A stretch of 45,794 bases of DNA from Burkholderiales bacterium (GTDB lineage Bacteria; Pseudomonadota; Gammaproteobacteria; Burkholderiales; Ga0077523): positions 1-45,794 of the forward strand of contig JAIEQG010000135.1 in NCBI GenBank assembly GCA_019747905.1, written 5' to 3'. The notes under the pieces were generated by a model. That model was not told where the DNA came from. It saw only the letters and a program-made list of their open reading frames with translations, and made no database searches. Shown piece after piece: positions 24,277 to 33,199 of the stretch. Position 1 is the stretch's first letter; each line of letters opens with the position of its first letter. The translations under genes were made by a program, and so were the position numbers.

Positions 24277-25143
24277 ATGATCCGCATACAACCTTCCGGC
24301 GCCTGCATGGGTGCCGAACTGTTCGGCGTGGACCTGTCCCAGCCCATGGACGATGCGACATTCGCGGAAGTTCGCGAAGCATTGCACCGGCATCATGTGA
24401 TCGTGCTGCGCGGTCAACCGCCCTCGCTTTCTCCGGAACGCTTCCTCGACTTCGCCGGCCGCTTCGGTCGGCCGGAGCCGCACGTGCTGGACCAGTTCCA
24501 CCACCCGACCCACCCGGACATCCTGATCCTGTCGAACGTGCAGAAGGACGGCAAGCCCACCGGGCTGGCCGACGGCGGCACCTACTGGCACACGGATTAC
24601 TCCTATTTCGACTTGCCGGCGCGTGCCACGTTGCTCTACTCGATCGAAGTGCCGGAGGTCGGGGGCGACACGCTGTTCTCCGATCAGGAACAGGCGTACG
24701 CCGATCTGCCCGAGGCGACGAAGCGGCGCATCGACGGTCTGGTGACACTGAATCTCTATGGCAATCGTGACGATCTCGACCCGGAGTCGCGCACCATCGC
24801 CTACCCGCTCTCCGCGGATCAGAAGCAAAAGCGCAGCATCGCGGTCATCCGGCACCCGCTCGTGCGTCGCCATCCCCATACGGGGCGCAAGGCGCTCTAT
24901 TCCGTGTCGGGGACGTCGTTCGCCATCGAAGGCATGGCCGATGACGAAGGTCTCGCGTTGCTGCGCGAACTGGCAGAACACTCGACCCAGCCGAAGTATC
25001 AGTACCGCGTGAGCTACGGTGTCGGCGACGTGGTGGCCTGGGACAACGCCTCGGTGCTGCACTCCGCCACCCTGACCGATCCCCGGTACGCCCGAACCCT
25101 CTGGCGCGTCACTACCAAGGAAGCCCAGCGCCCCACGGCGTAG
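24277..25143 (+). CDS. TauD/TfdA-family 2-oxoglutarate-dependent dioxygenase
   Basis: This 288-residue enzyme belongs to the TauD/TfdA family of Fe(II)/2-oxoglutarate dioxygenases, which hydroxylate substrates often carrying an acid group. The iron ligands are His105 and Asp107 in YWHTDYSYF and His262 in ASVLHSATL. Arg273 and Arg277 are placed for 2-oxoglutarate binding, and length fits the family. It lies 13 bases after dctM, so it is probably the last gene of the TRAP operon and acts on the imported substrate or a product. The natural substrate is not known. Confidence 0.87.
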   Translation: MIRIQPSGACMGAELFGVDLSQPMDDATFAEVREALHRHHVIVLRGQPPSLSPERFLDFAGRFGRPEPHVLDQFHHPTHPDILILSNVQKDGKPTGLADGGTYWHTDYSYFDLPARATLLYSIEVPEVGGDTLFSDQEQAYADLPEATKRRIDGLVTLNLYGNRDDLDPESRTIAYPLSADQKQKRSIAVIRHPLVRRHPHTGRKALYSVSGTSFAIEGMADDEGLALLRELAEHSTQPKYQYRVSYGVGDVVAWDNASVLHSATLTDPRYARTLWRVTTKEAQRPTA

Positions 25144-25347
25144 CTCGAAGGCATCCCGGTTGCCGCCGACCGTTTGCCAGTTGCCCCGAAAAGGAGCACA
25201 CTCGGCAGGTCGGATATGCTTCTTCGGAAGTCCGCCACTCCTACCCTCGGCCGTTCGCGTCCGTCCTGGATGCGCAGGTCTCTCCCGAAAGCGTGATTTG
25301 ATGCCGTCAGCGATTCCGCCGGCGGCTACGCATCCACGGGAGTACCC

Positions 25348-25554
25348 ATGATTTCTGGCACCGTAAAGTTTTTCAATGCTACCAAGGGCTTCGGCTTCAT
25401 CGCACCGCAAGACGGTTCGAAGGACGTGTTCGTCCACATCTCGGCCGTCGAGCGCGCTGGTCTCACCACGCTCGCCGAGAACCAGAAGGTCTCGTTCGAC
25501 ACCGAAGCCGGCCGCGACGGCCGCGTTTCAGCCGTCAACCTGAAGCCGCTCTGA
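25348..25554 (+). CDS. Cold shock protein (CspA family)
   Basis: This 68-residue single cold-shock domain protein has both RNA-binding motifs: KGFGFIAPQ (RNP-1) and DVFVHISA (RNP-2). Such proteins bind single-stranded RNA and act as RNA chaperones. The preceding 204-base spacer probably carries its promoter and 5' leader, but I could not identify a thermosensor or promoter with confidence. GGGAG lies upstream of the ATG. An IF-1 gene follows 121 bases later. Confidence 0.95.
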   Translation: MISGTVKFFNATKGFGFIAPQDGSKDVFVHISAVERAGLTTLAENQKVSFDTEAGRDGRVSAVNLKPL

Positions 25555-25675
25555 ACGTCGCCGCCGGCGGCGTTCCCTGTCGTTTCCTGCCGGGCCGCCC
25601 TCGAGGCCGCCCGGCTCGCTGTCATTGCGCTCGCCCGGCGATTGTCGTGCGGGCCACGACCCACGGGTAATCGCC

Positions 25676-25945
25676 ATGGCGAAAGAAGAAGTCGTCGAAC
25701 TCGAAGGTGTGGTGAACGAAGTGCTGCCGAACACCATATTCCGCGTGACGCTGGACAACGGCATTGCAATCACCGCGTACGCATCGGGAAAGATGCGCAA
25801 GCACCGCATCCGCATCCTTGCCGGCGATCGCGTCACGCTCGAGATGTCGCCCTATGACCTGACGAAAGGCCGCATCAGCTTTCGCCACAAGGACGAACGT
25901 GCGGCGCCGTCGGCGCCGCGACGGCCGGCATACCGGCCGCGATAG
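25676..25945 (+). CDS. infA: Translation initiation factor IF-1 (paralogue with C-terminal extension)
   Basis: This 89-residue protein has the IF-1 S1/OB fold: [38 protein letters not shown] and [17 protein letters not shown]-1 binds the ribosomal A site during initiation. Most IF-1 proteins end near residue 72; this one adds a short Arg/Pro/Ala-rich tail of about 17 residues. It is not in a ribosomal-protein operon, as there is no secY or rpmJ nearby. Stand-alone infA copies beside cold-shock genes are known in betaproteobacteria, and a second copy is therefore likely elsewhere. Confidence 0.92.
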   Translation: MAKEEVVELEGVVNEVLPNTIFRVTLDNGIAITAYASGKMRKHRIRILAGDRVTLEMSPYDLTKGRISFRHKDERAAPSAPRRPAYRPR

Positions 25946-26027
25946 CGGCTGGCACGGCGCGTCCGGCGCTCGGTCTTCGGGCGAAGCGTGTTCGAGGGCT
26001 GGTGTGGGGGGACTCTGGTGATGCTTG

Positions 26028-26117
26028 GCCCCCATCCCCCGCCTTCCCCCGACGCAGTCGGGGGAAGGAGCCACGTCCCCTCCCCCAGCGAAGCTGGGAG
26101 AGGGCCAGGGTGGGGGC
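26028..26117. repeat. REPIN-like hairpin doublet 6
   Basis: The left arm (26028-26071) begins CCCCCATCCCCCGCC and folds with TTCCCCCGAC and GTCGGGGGAA. The right arm (26076-26117) folds imperfectly with CTCCCCCAGC and GCTGGGAGAG and ends CCAGGGTGGGGGC. It sits between the convergent infA and lactonase-like genes, where it may serve both messages as a 3' hairpin. Confidence 0.75.
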
Positions 26118-26130
26118 GAGCGTCAGTTCC

Positions 26131-28101
26131 TCAGTCGTTGATCGAAACGATCGCGACTGCGTAGGCCCCGAGCGTCAGTGCGCTGCCATCCACGGCCTTC
26201 CACGAGCGCTGGAATTTCGTCGGGTCGGTGGTGGCGGTTGCGAAGCTGTTCTCGTCCAGCACTGCTGCGAAGGCCGCTCCGGAAGCGCCGGACAGCTTCA
26301 CCTTCTGCGAGTCGGCAGTGCGATTGGCGAGCCACAGGATCGTGCCGCCCTTGCCGCGCACGGCTAGGCATTCCACCTTCGCGGCATCGGACGAAGTCGC
26401 ACTTGCCAGCTTCGAGCCGCTGGCCCGCGCAAGCCCGCTCACCACGTGGTACGCCGGATACACGGCAGGACCGTCGAGGGCATCGAAGTACGGCTGAGCG
26501 TTCTCGGTCTTGCGGTAGATCACACCGAGCGGCCCCGTGGGAGCGCCGATGGTGATGGCCGCGGCACCGGCGCGCGCCAGGGTCGCGATGTAGGCGAGGG
26601 TCCACGCTGCGCCAAAGAGCCCGCGTTGGCGCGGATCCATCTTCACGAGGCAGATGCGCTCGTTGTTCGGGTTCGGCGTGAACGTGGCGCCATGCGGATT
26701 GTCGCGGCAGCCGATGGCGCTGGGGCCCACGCGGTGCGCAGTCTTGCCGATGAATGAGCGCGCCGTGGCGAGTTGCCACGGCAGCGCCTCGTGGGTCTCC
26801 ATCACGGAGCGATCGTCGGCCGCATGCACGATGGGGCACGTCGTGTTGGTGACGAAGTCGAGCAGTTCGGCGGGCGGGCGCTTGCGATTGAGTTCGGTGA
26901 AGAAAGAGAACATGCCTCCGCCCAGTTCGACCCCGGGGAAGGCGGCACGCGCTGCCGCATAGAGCTTGGGGAGCGGCGGGGCGGGCGGGCGTGGGCCACC
27001 GGGCAGCACCGATTTCAGATCGCCCACGGGGCACACCGCGATGGCGGCCAGCTTGAGGCCGGCCTCCTTGACCAGTTTCGCGACGCCGGCGAGTTCCTCG
27101 GCATAGCGATCGACACTTTCCACCACGATCTCGAGCACGCAGTCCGCGCCGGTCTGTTCGCACAGCAGGCGATACCCGTAGAGCTCCTTCGAGCCGTGCT
27201 TGGCACGCGGGTCGAAGTGGCAGTTGAGCACTTTCGGCGCGATGCTCTTCAAGGCCGGCAATCTGGCAGCGGCGTGCCCGATCTCTTCAGCAGGTACGCC
27301 GAGTCCGACCGGCGGCATGACATCGCGCGTGGCGCCGCCAAGCTTGATCTCGATGGCACCGCCGGTGCCGGCCTCCGCGGCCTTCGGCACATTGCCCGAC
27401 AGCGAGAAGTGGATCGACTGCTTGACGGGCTCGCCGGCCTTCAGCGTGTACGGCCAGGGCAGCGCCAGCGGACGCACGTACGTCTTGAACGACGCATCGG
27501 TCCAGTTGCGGTGGTCTTCCATCTCCCACGAGTCGCCTTCCATCCGCACCTTCGCCTTCACGCCGGGCAGCACTTCGTGCGTGAGCGAGCGGATGTGCAG
27601 GAACGGCTGGATCGGATTCACCTCCTTCGGGAAGACCGACTTCTCGACCTTGCCGTCGACGTGCTCCACTTCCACCTTGTTGCCGACCACGCCCTGCAAC
27701 GGATGCAGCACGACGAATCCGGTGCGCGCCGTGCGAAAGTCCGTCTTCGGTACCGCGGTACCCTTGAAATCCAGGCTGCCGTCGGCCCGGCCTTCGATCT
27801 CGATGTCGAAGGCGATCTCCATCGCGCCGCGGGCACACACCGCGTGATACGAGACCGAAAAGCCGTTCGAACGCTGGTCGATCTCGAGGTCGGTGATCTT
27901 CGGGATGTACGTGCCCCAGTTCTCGTCGCGCACCAGGAAGGCCAGCGCCCGCACGGCCTCGACACCGTTCACCTTGAGGTAGCGCAAGGCTCCGTTCTCC
28001 AGTTCGACGGTGAGCGGTCCGGCGGTCAGGATGCGACCCGGGACGTCGGGTTGCTCGGTGCCGCAGAGCTTGATCGCACGGGAAGCGGAAACGGTCTTCA
28101 T
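26131..28101 (-). CDS. Large protein resembling D-apionate lactonase (ApnL-like)
   Basis: This 656-residue protein has no signal peptide, so it is cytoplasmic. The N-terminal part (about 1-270) is beta-rich, with LTVELENGALRYLKVNGVEA and RDENWGTYIPKITDLEI. The middle (about 290-560) has TIM-barrel style segments, such as a GGGMFSFFTELNR strand, CPIVHAADDRSVMETHEALP, and GCRDNPHGATFTPNP. The C-terminal part is a small beta domain. As I recall, this layout and these segments match D-apionate lactonase from apiose-acid pathways, but I cannot test homology here. The gene is last in the sugar ABC operon, 10 bases after the ATPase, consistent with a role on the imported compound. Another sugar hydrolase with similar folds is possible. 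Confidence 0.6.
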   Translation of the reverse strand: MKTVSASRAIKLCGTEQPDVPGRILTAGPLTVELENGALRYLKVNGVEAVRALAFLVRDENWGTYIPKITDLEIDQRSNGFSVSYHAVCARGAMEIAFDIEIEGRADGSLDFKGTAVPKTDFRTARTGFVVLHPLQGVVGNKVEVEHVDGKVEKSVFPKEVNPIQPFLHIRSLTHEVLPGVKAKVRMEGDSWEMEDHRNWTDASFKTYVRPLALPWPYTLKAGEPVKQSIHFSLSGNVPKAAEAGTGGAIEIKLGGATRDVMPPVGLGVPAEEIGHAAARLPALKSIAPKVLNCHFDPRAKHGSKELYGYRLLCEQTGADCVLEIVVESVDRYAEELAGVAKLVKEAGLKLAAIAVCPVGDLKSVLPGGPRPPAPPLPKLYAAARAAFPGVELGGGMFSFFTELNRKRPPAELLDFVTNTTCPIVHAADDRSVMETHEALPWQLATARSFIGKTAHRVGPSAIGCRDNPHGATFTPNPNNERICLVKMDPRQRGLFGAAWTLAYIATLARAGAAAITIGAPTGPLGVIYRKTENAQPYFDALDGPAVYPAYHVVSGLARASGSKLASATSSDAAKVECLAVRGKGGTILWLANRTADSQKVKLSGASGAAFAAVLDENSFATATTDPTKFQRSWKAVDGSALTLGAYAVAIVSIND

Positions 28102-28111
28102 GGCGGAATCC

Positions 28112-29215
<1,104 letters not shown>

Positions 29216-29221
29216 GATCGT

Positions 29222-29263
29222 GGGGACTAGGGACTAGGGGCCAGGGCCTGGGGGCTAGGGGAG
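29222..29263. repeat. GGGGACTAGG repeat flank, downstream side of four-helix gene
   Basis: This run of GGGGACTAGGGACTAGGGG-type units ends in GGGGGCTAGGGG. The TAG in the last unit is read on the minus strand (29255-29257) as the stop codon of the four-helix-bundle gene. It is inverted relative to the flank at 29623-29656. Confidence 0.85.
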
Positions 29264-29620
29264 GCGATCATTCAGCGAGCGACGCAAGGCTCGGATCATC
29301 TTCCCGATGTCGCCTGCCAAGGCAAGAGCGTCGGACACCGATGTCGCCGGGAGGAGCTTCAGTCGTTCGCAAAGTATGAGCTGTGTTTCCATTTCCGCTA
29401 TGGATCCGAGCGCCATCGAGAGGAACCGCAAGTACTCCTTAGTTGATTCTCGTGCATGTCCTTCAGCAATGTTGGATGCGACCGAGACCGAGGCCCGTCG
29501 CAGCTGCGTGACCAGGCCGAACTGCTCGGTCCGCGGAAGCTGCTCAGTCAAACCGTACAAGGTCTCGGTGAGTTCCATTGCCCTTTGCCATACCACAAGA
29601 TCACGATAACTATTGATCAC
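29255..29620 (-). CDS. Four-helix-bundle protein (S23 / IVP family)
   Basis: This 121-residue protein belongs to the four-helix-bundle S23 family, first seen in 23S rRNA intervening sequences and related in fold to the Avd protein of diversity-generating retroelements. Family marks are YRDLVVWQRAMEL, the LRRASVSVASNIAEG motif (40-54) and FLSMALGSIAEMETQL. It starts at a GTG (29620) and its Shine-Dalgarno (AGGGG) is supplied by the CTAGGGG repeat. Its stop TAG is in the opposite repeat. The gene sits inside the sugar ABC operon and is not a transport subunit. Biological role is unknown. Confidence 0.85.
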   Translation of the reverse strand: MINSYRDLVVWQRAMELTETLYGLTEQLPRTEQFGLVTQLRRASVSVASNIAEGHARESTKEYLRFLSMALGSIAEMETQLILCERLKLLPATSVSDALALAGDIGKMIRALRRSLNDRLP

Positions 29621-29622
29621 CG

Positions 29623-29656
29623 CACCCCTAGCCCCTAGCCCCTAGCCCCTCACCCC
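29623..29656. repeat. CCCCTAG repeat flank, upstream side of four-helix gene
   Basis: Three to four tandem CCCCTAG units (CCCCTAGCCCCTAGCCCC...) are placed so that on the minus strand the run begins at the permease stop codon (29650-29652) and ends nine bases before the four-helix GTG start. Together with the flank at 29222-29263 it forms terminal inverted repeats of about 430 bases of DNA. Confidence 0.85.
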
Positions 29657-30480
29657 TTCACCGCACCGAGCGAGATCCCGCGCACGAGATAGCGCTGCAT
29701 GAAGCCCACGACGATGAAGATGGGCACCGTGCCCAGCACCGACATCGCGGAGATCTTCGCCCAGAAGTTGGATTGCCCGCCGAAGTAGTGCGTGACCTGC
29801 ACCGTGTAGGTCGACACTTCGGTGCGGGTCAGCACCAGCGCGAAAATGAAATCGTTCCACGCGAACACGAACGTGAAGATGGCGGTGGCGAACAGACCCG
29901 CGCGGCACATGGGAAAGACCACTTTCCACAGCACCTGCCAGCGCGTGCAGCCGTCCACCAGCGCGGACTCTTCCAGGGCCTTGGGGATATCGTTGATGTA
30001 GCCGCGCATCATCCAGATCACGTACGGCAGGTTGAAGGCGGTGTAGAGCAGGATCAGGCCGACGTAGGTGTCGACCAGTTTCAGCCACACGTAGAGCAGG
30101 AAGATCGGGAACACCACCGCGATCGGCGGCACCATGCGCTGCGAGATGATCCAGTTGGCGAGGTTCTCGCCCCCGGTGCGGAAACGCGCGAGGCTGTAGG
30201 CGCAGAGCGTGCCGAGGAACATGGCGAAGACGGTGCTGACACTGGCGACCACCAGGCTGTTGCCCACCGTATTGGCATCGCCGTCCTTGAACAGGACCTG
30301 ATAGTTGTCGAACTGGAGTTGCGCCGGCCACCACTTCGGCGGAAAGGCGAAGATCTCCTCCGGCGTCTTGAAGGAGATCATGAACAGCCAGTAGATGGGG
30401 AACAGGAAGAAGGCGGTGATGGCGATCGCGGCGGCGAGGCGCAGGACCAGCTTCAGACGGCGGCGTCGGCGGAGATTCAT
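29650..30480 (-). CDS. Sugar ABC transporter permease (MalG-like)
   Basis: This 276-residue inner-membrane permease has six predicted helices starting with LAAAIAITAFFLFPIYWLFM. The cytoplasmic EAA loop (EESALVDGCTRWQVLWKVVFP, about residue 190-210) contacts the ATPase. It starts five bases after the stop of the partner permease. Its N-terminus is very basic (RRRRRLKLVLR), fitting the inside-positive rule. It forms the heterodimeric channel with the next permease. Confidence 0.92.
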   Translation of the reverse strand: MNLRRRRRLKLVLRLAAAIAITAFFLFPIYWLFMISFKTPEEIFAFPPKWWPAQLQFDNYQVLFKDGDANTVGNSLVVASVSTVFAMFLGTLCAYSLARFRTGGENLANWIISQRMVPPIAVVFPIFLLYVWLKLVDTYVGLILLYTAFNLPYVIWMMRGYINDIPKALEESALVDGCTRWQVLWKVVFPMCRAGLFATAIFTFVFAWNDFIFALVLTRTEVSTYTVQVTHYFGGQSNFWAKISAMSVLGTVPIFIVVGFMQRYLVRGISLGAVKG

Positions 30481-30484
30481 GGGC

Positions 30485-31426
30485 CTAGCGTGCCAGTTCG
30501 ACGCGCTTCAGCGCGAGCATGACGACGATCGACAGCAGCACGATGATCAGCAACGCCACCGCGGCGGTGAAGCTCGTGTCGAACTGCTGGAAGCCCTTCA
30601 CGTACGCGAAGATGGAGATGGTTTCGGTCATTGTTCCGGGACCCCCTCGGGTCAGTGCCCATACGATGTCGAAGAGGCGGAAGAGGTCGAGACCGCGGAT
30701 CAGGATCGCGATGGCCATCACCGGCCAGATGGCCGGCAGCACGATGCGGAAGAACGTCCGCCACCAGCCGGCGCCGTCGATGGAAGCGGCCTCGAGCTGC
30801 GATTTGTCCACCGCCGACAGTGCGGCGAGCAGCAACAGGAACATGAACGGCGTCCACTGCCAGATCTCGGCCACCAGGATCGCCGGATAGACCAGGTTCG
30901 GATTGATGGTCCAGAGGATCGTCGCCTCGCCGCCGATCAACCACCCGATGATCTGATTGATCGGCCCGAATCGGTTGTCGAACATCAGCGACCAGGTGGC
31001 CCCCGCGACGATGGGCGAGATCACCACCGGCAGCACCAGCAGGGCCACGAACACCTGCCGGCCGGGAATGCGGTCGATGAACAGTTGCGCCATGGCGAGC
31101 CCGAGCACCAGTTCCACGGGCAGGGCGATGGCGGTGAAGATGACGGTGTGCAGCAGCGACTCCCACATTCGCGTGCTGCGGATCATCTCCCGGTAGTTGA
31201 GCAGACCCTGGAACGACGTGTCCATGTCCGTCATCGTGATGTTCTGGAAGCTCACCAGGACGAGATAGACCAGCGGAAAGATGCCGATCAGCAACAGCAC
31301 GAAGATCGAGGGCGCGACGAGGACGTACTTGAAGCGACGATCCCGGGTGGCGGCGAGGGTGCGGGTGGCTGCCAAGAATGCTTCCGTTGGGTTCGAATTC
31401 GTCAGTGGGAAGCAAGAGGCGGGCAT
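30485..31426 (-). CDS. Sugar ABC transporter permease (MalF/UgpA-like)
   Basis: This permease of up to 313 residues has six to seven helices, the first being YVLVAPSIFVLLLIGIFPLV. Its EAA loop is EAASIDGAGWWRTFFRIVLP, near residue 235. The ATG at 31426 falls in the loop of a strong hairpin. An alternative TTG start at 31375 would give 296 residues, would lie outside the hairpin and has GGAAG upstream. I report the longer form but regard the start as unresolved. The substrate should be a carbohydrate or polyol, given the family and the neighbouring genes. Confidence 0.9.
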   Translation of the reverse strand: MPASCFPLTNSNPTEAFLAATRTLAATRDRRFKYVLVAPSIFVLLLIGIFPLVYLVLVSFQNITMTDMDTSFQGLLNYREMIRSTRMWESLLHTVIFTAIALPVELVLGLAMAQLFIDRIPGRQVFVALLVLPVVISPIVAGATWSLMFDNRFGPINQIIGWLIGGEATILWTINPNLVYPAILVAEIWQWTPFMFLLLLAALSAVDKSQLEAASIDGAGWWRTFFRIVLPAIWPVMAIAILIRGLDLFRLFDIVWALTRGGPGTMTETISIFAYVKGFQQFDTSFTAAVALLIIVLLSIVVMLALKRVELAR

Positions 31427-31441
31427 CGCGCCCGCCTCTTG
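31413..31441 (-). promoter_or_regulatory. Strong hairpin between binding-protein and permease genes
   Basis: A perfect 12-bp stem (CAAGAGGCGGGC, five-base loop, GCCCGCCTCTTG) sits just after the binding-protein stop. In the minus-strand message it contains the ATG and AGGCGG of the longest permease reading, so folding would hide that start. It could stabilise the upstream binding-protein message, limit permease translation, or both. There is no T-run, so it is not a standard terminator. Confidence 0.65.
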
Positions 31442-31450
31442 GATTGCGGA

Positions 31451-31472
31451 CCCGCGCCGAAGGCGGCGCGGG
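31451..31472 (-). promoter_or_regulatory. Second hairpin after the binding-protein gene
   Basis: An 8-bp perfect stem (CCCGCGCC and GGCGCGGG, six-base loop) lies immediately before the 12-bp hairpin in transcript order. Two stacked hairpins in a 60-base gap fit a role in differential expression of binding protein over permease. Confidence 0.55.
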
Positions 31473-31486
31473 CGACCAGCTGCGGG

Positions 31487-32941
31487 TTACTTCGGATAGG
31501 CTCCCGACTTCGCGGCCCAGGCGCTGTACACGGCCTTCTGCTTGTCGACTCCGACTTTCGCCGTGATCTCATCCCACTGCTTTGCGATGTCGTCCAGGAT
31601 CTTCTTCGGATCCTCGCCCGCCCACAGCCGGCTGATGCCCTGGCGCAGCGCTTCTTCGTACTTGTCGGTCTGGATGAGCGACAGGTCGAGCAGGCCGGTC
31701 TTGGACGCGGCTTGCAGCGCAGCCAGGTAGTCCTTGGCGTCGGGCCACAGCTTCAGGTAGCCGGGGTTGGTGAAGTGCGAGTCGCGGAACGGATCGCGCA
31801 GCGCATAGGGCAGTTGCACGCGCTGGTTGGAAGTTTCCTCGCTGTTCAGCCACTGGATGAACAGGTAGGCGGCTTCCTTCTGCTTGCTGCCGGCCGCCAC
31901 GGAGAGCGCGAAGCCCGCCGCCAGTTCCGGATGACCGCCCGGGGGCAGCGTGTAGCCGACCTTGCCTGCGATCTTGGACTTCGGCACCCAGGAGAGCGCC
32001 TTCTCTTCCGACAGGTAGCCGGCGGCGAAACGGCCGTATGGCGGCCACGAGATGGTCATCGCGCTCTTGCCCTCGAGGAACACCGCGAGGTTCTCGACGA
32101 AGCCGAACTTCTCCACGCCCGGGGGCATGAACTTGTTCTCGTTGCGCCACTCGGTGAGCACCTTGACGCCCTCTGGGCTGTTCACGGTCGCCTTCATGTT
32201 GGCGTCGAAGAACTTGCCGCCTTCGTTGCGGAAGCGCTCCTGGAACATGAAATTGCCGTAACCGGCTTCGCGGAACATCGAGGCGCCGTAGATGCCTTCG
32301 GACTTGAGCGCCTCGGTGAAGAACGCGCCGATCTCGCCGAATTGCTTCCAGGTCTTGGGCGGGGCCAGGTCGTAGCCGTGCTTCGCCTTGAACGCCTTCT
32401 TGAGGTCGTCGCGCGCGAAGAGATCCTTGCGGTAGTAGAAGACGAAAACGTCGCCGTCATCGGGGAAGCCGTAGATCTTCCCGTTGACCTTCATCTGGTT
32501 GTCGCGGTAGGTCGCAGCGATCGACTGGAGTTCCTTCGCGTAGCCGTACTTCTCGACGTACGGATCGAGCACTTCGAGCGCGCCGGCCTGTGCGAGGTCG
32601 GGCATCCACGCCGGGATCACATTGAGCGCGTCGTACGCGCCGGTGCCCGCACGGAATTCCTGCATGATCTTGGTGAACATCTCCGACACGGGCGCTTCCA
32701 CCACCTTCACCTTGCAACCCGTGAGCTGTTCCCACTTCGGCCCGGAGAAGTTGAGCGGGTCGAGCGATTGCAGGCCCGCTTCCCAGACGATGGTGATGGT
32801 CTTGCCGCCGGCGCACAGCGGCTTCGCCGCATCGACGGCGCGTTGGGCTGCACTCTGCGCTGCTGCGCCCGTGGACCAGGCGAGCGTGACCGCGGCAAAC
32901 AACGCCGCCGCCGCGCGCAAACCGAATTGCGCTTGTTTCAT
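31487..32941 (-). CDS. Extracellular sugar-binding protein of an ABC transporter (family 1)
   Basis: This 484-residue protein has a signal peptide (LRAAAALFAAVTLAWSTGAAAQ). I chose the ATG at 32941 for its AGGAGG site upstream. The mature part looks like family 1 solute-binding proteins: KTITIVWEAGLQSLDPLNF, a hinge-lobe region with TGAYDALNVIPAWMPDLAQAG, and a C-terminal lobe with WPDAKDYLAALQAASKTG. It is longer than many sugar-binding proteins (about 400-440), which suggests a larger ligand or an extra loop. It is the first gene of the operon, and hairpins follow it. Confidence 0.88.
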   Translation of the reverse strand: MKQAQFGLRAAAALFAAVTLAWSTGAAAQSAAQRAVDAAKPLCAGGKTITIVWEAGLQSLDPLNFSGPKWEQLTGCKVKVVEAPVSEMFTKIMQEFRAGTGAYDALNVIPAWMPDLAQAGALEVLDPYVEKYGYAKELQSIAATYRDNQMKVNGKIYGFPDDGDVFVFYYRKDLFARDDLKKAFKAKHGYDLAPPKTWKQFGEIGAFFTEALKSEGIYGASMFREAGYGNFMFQERFRNEGGKFFDANMKATVNSPEGVKVLTEWRNENKFMPPGVEKFGFVENLAVFLEGKSAMTISWPPYGRFAAGYLSEEKALSWVPKSKIAGKVGYTLPPGGHPELAAGFALSVAAGSKQKEAAYLFIQWLNSEETSNQRVQLPYALRDPFRDSHFTNPGYLKLWPDAKDYLAALQAASKTGLLDLSLIQTDKYEEALRQGISRLWAGEDPKKILDDIAKQWDEITAKVGVDKQKAVYSAWAAKSGAYPK

Positions 32942-33199
32942 GGGAAGCCTCCTCCTCGCTGATTCTCGTTTTGGATGGCGGTGCGGCTGTCGCACTCGCG
33001 CCTCGCGGCCGCAGGATTATGTGGAAGCGCTACCCGGCAAGCAAGGTGCGCCCGCAGGCATCTTCATGATGCAGTGCGCAATGACTAGTGATGCGCGCCA
33101 CCGATGAAACGCCGATCTCGTCGCAACCTCCGCCAGGCGTTCGTTGTTGCGCTGCGTTCGGGTGCGCCCACCCTCGAAAAAAGCCGCTATGCTTCCTCC

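Noticed and set aside
25144-25347. Possible cold-shock thermosensor leader or riboswitch before the cold-shock gene
   Set aside because: The spacer may hold a leader, but I saw no defined conserved box or strong structure to support a call.
30395-32962. An 855-codon plus-strand open frame opposite the sugar ABC genes
   Set aside because: Composition is typical of antisense GC-rich DNA (Gln/His/Asp-rich), while the minus-strand frames are clear transport proteins.
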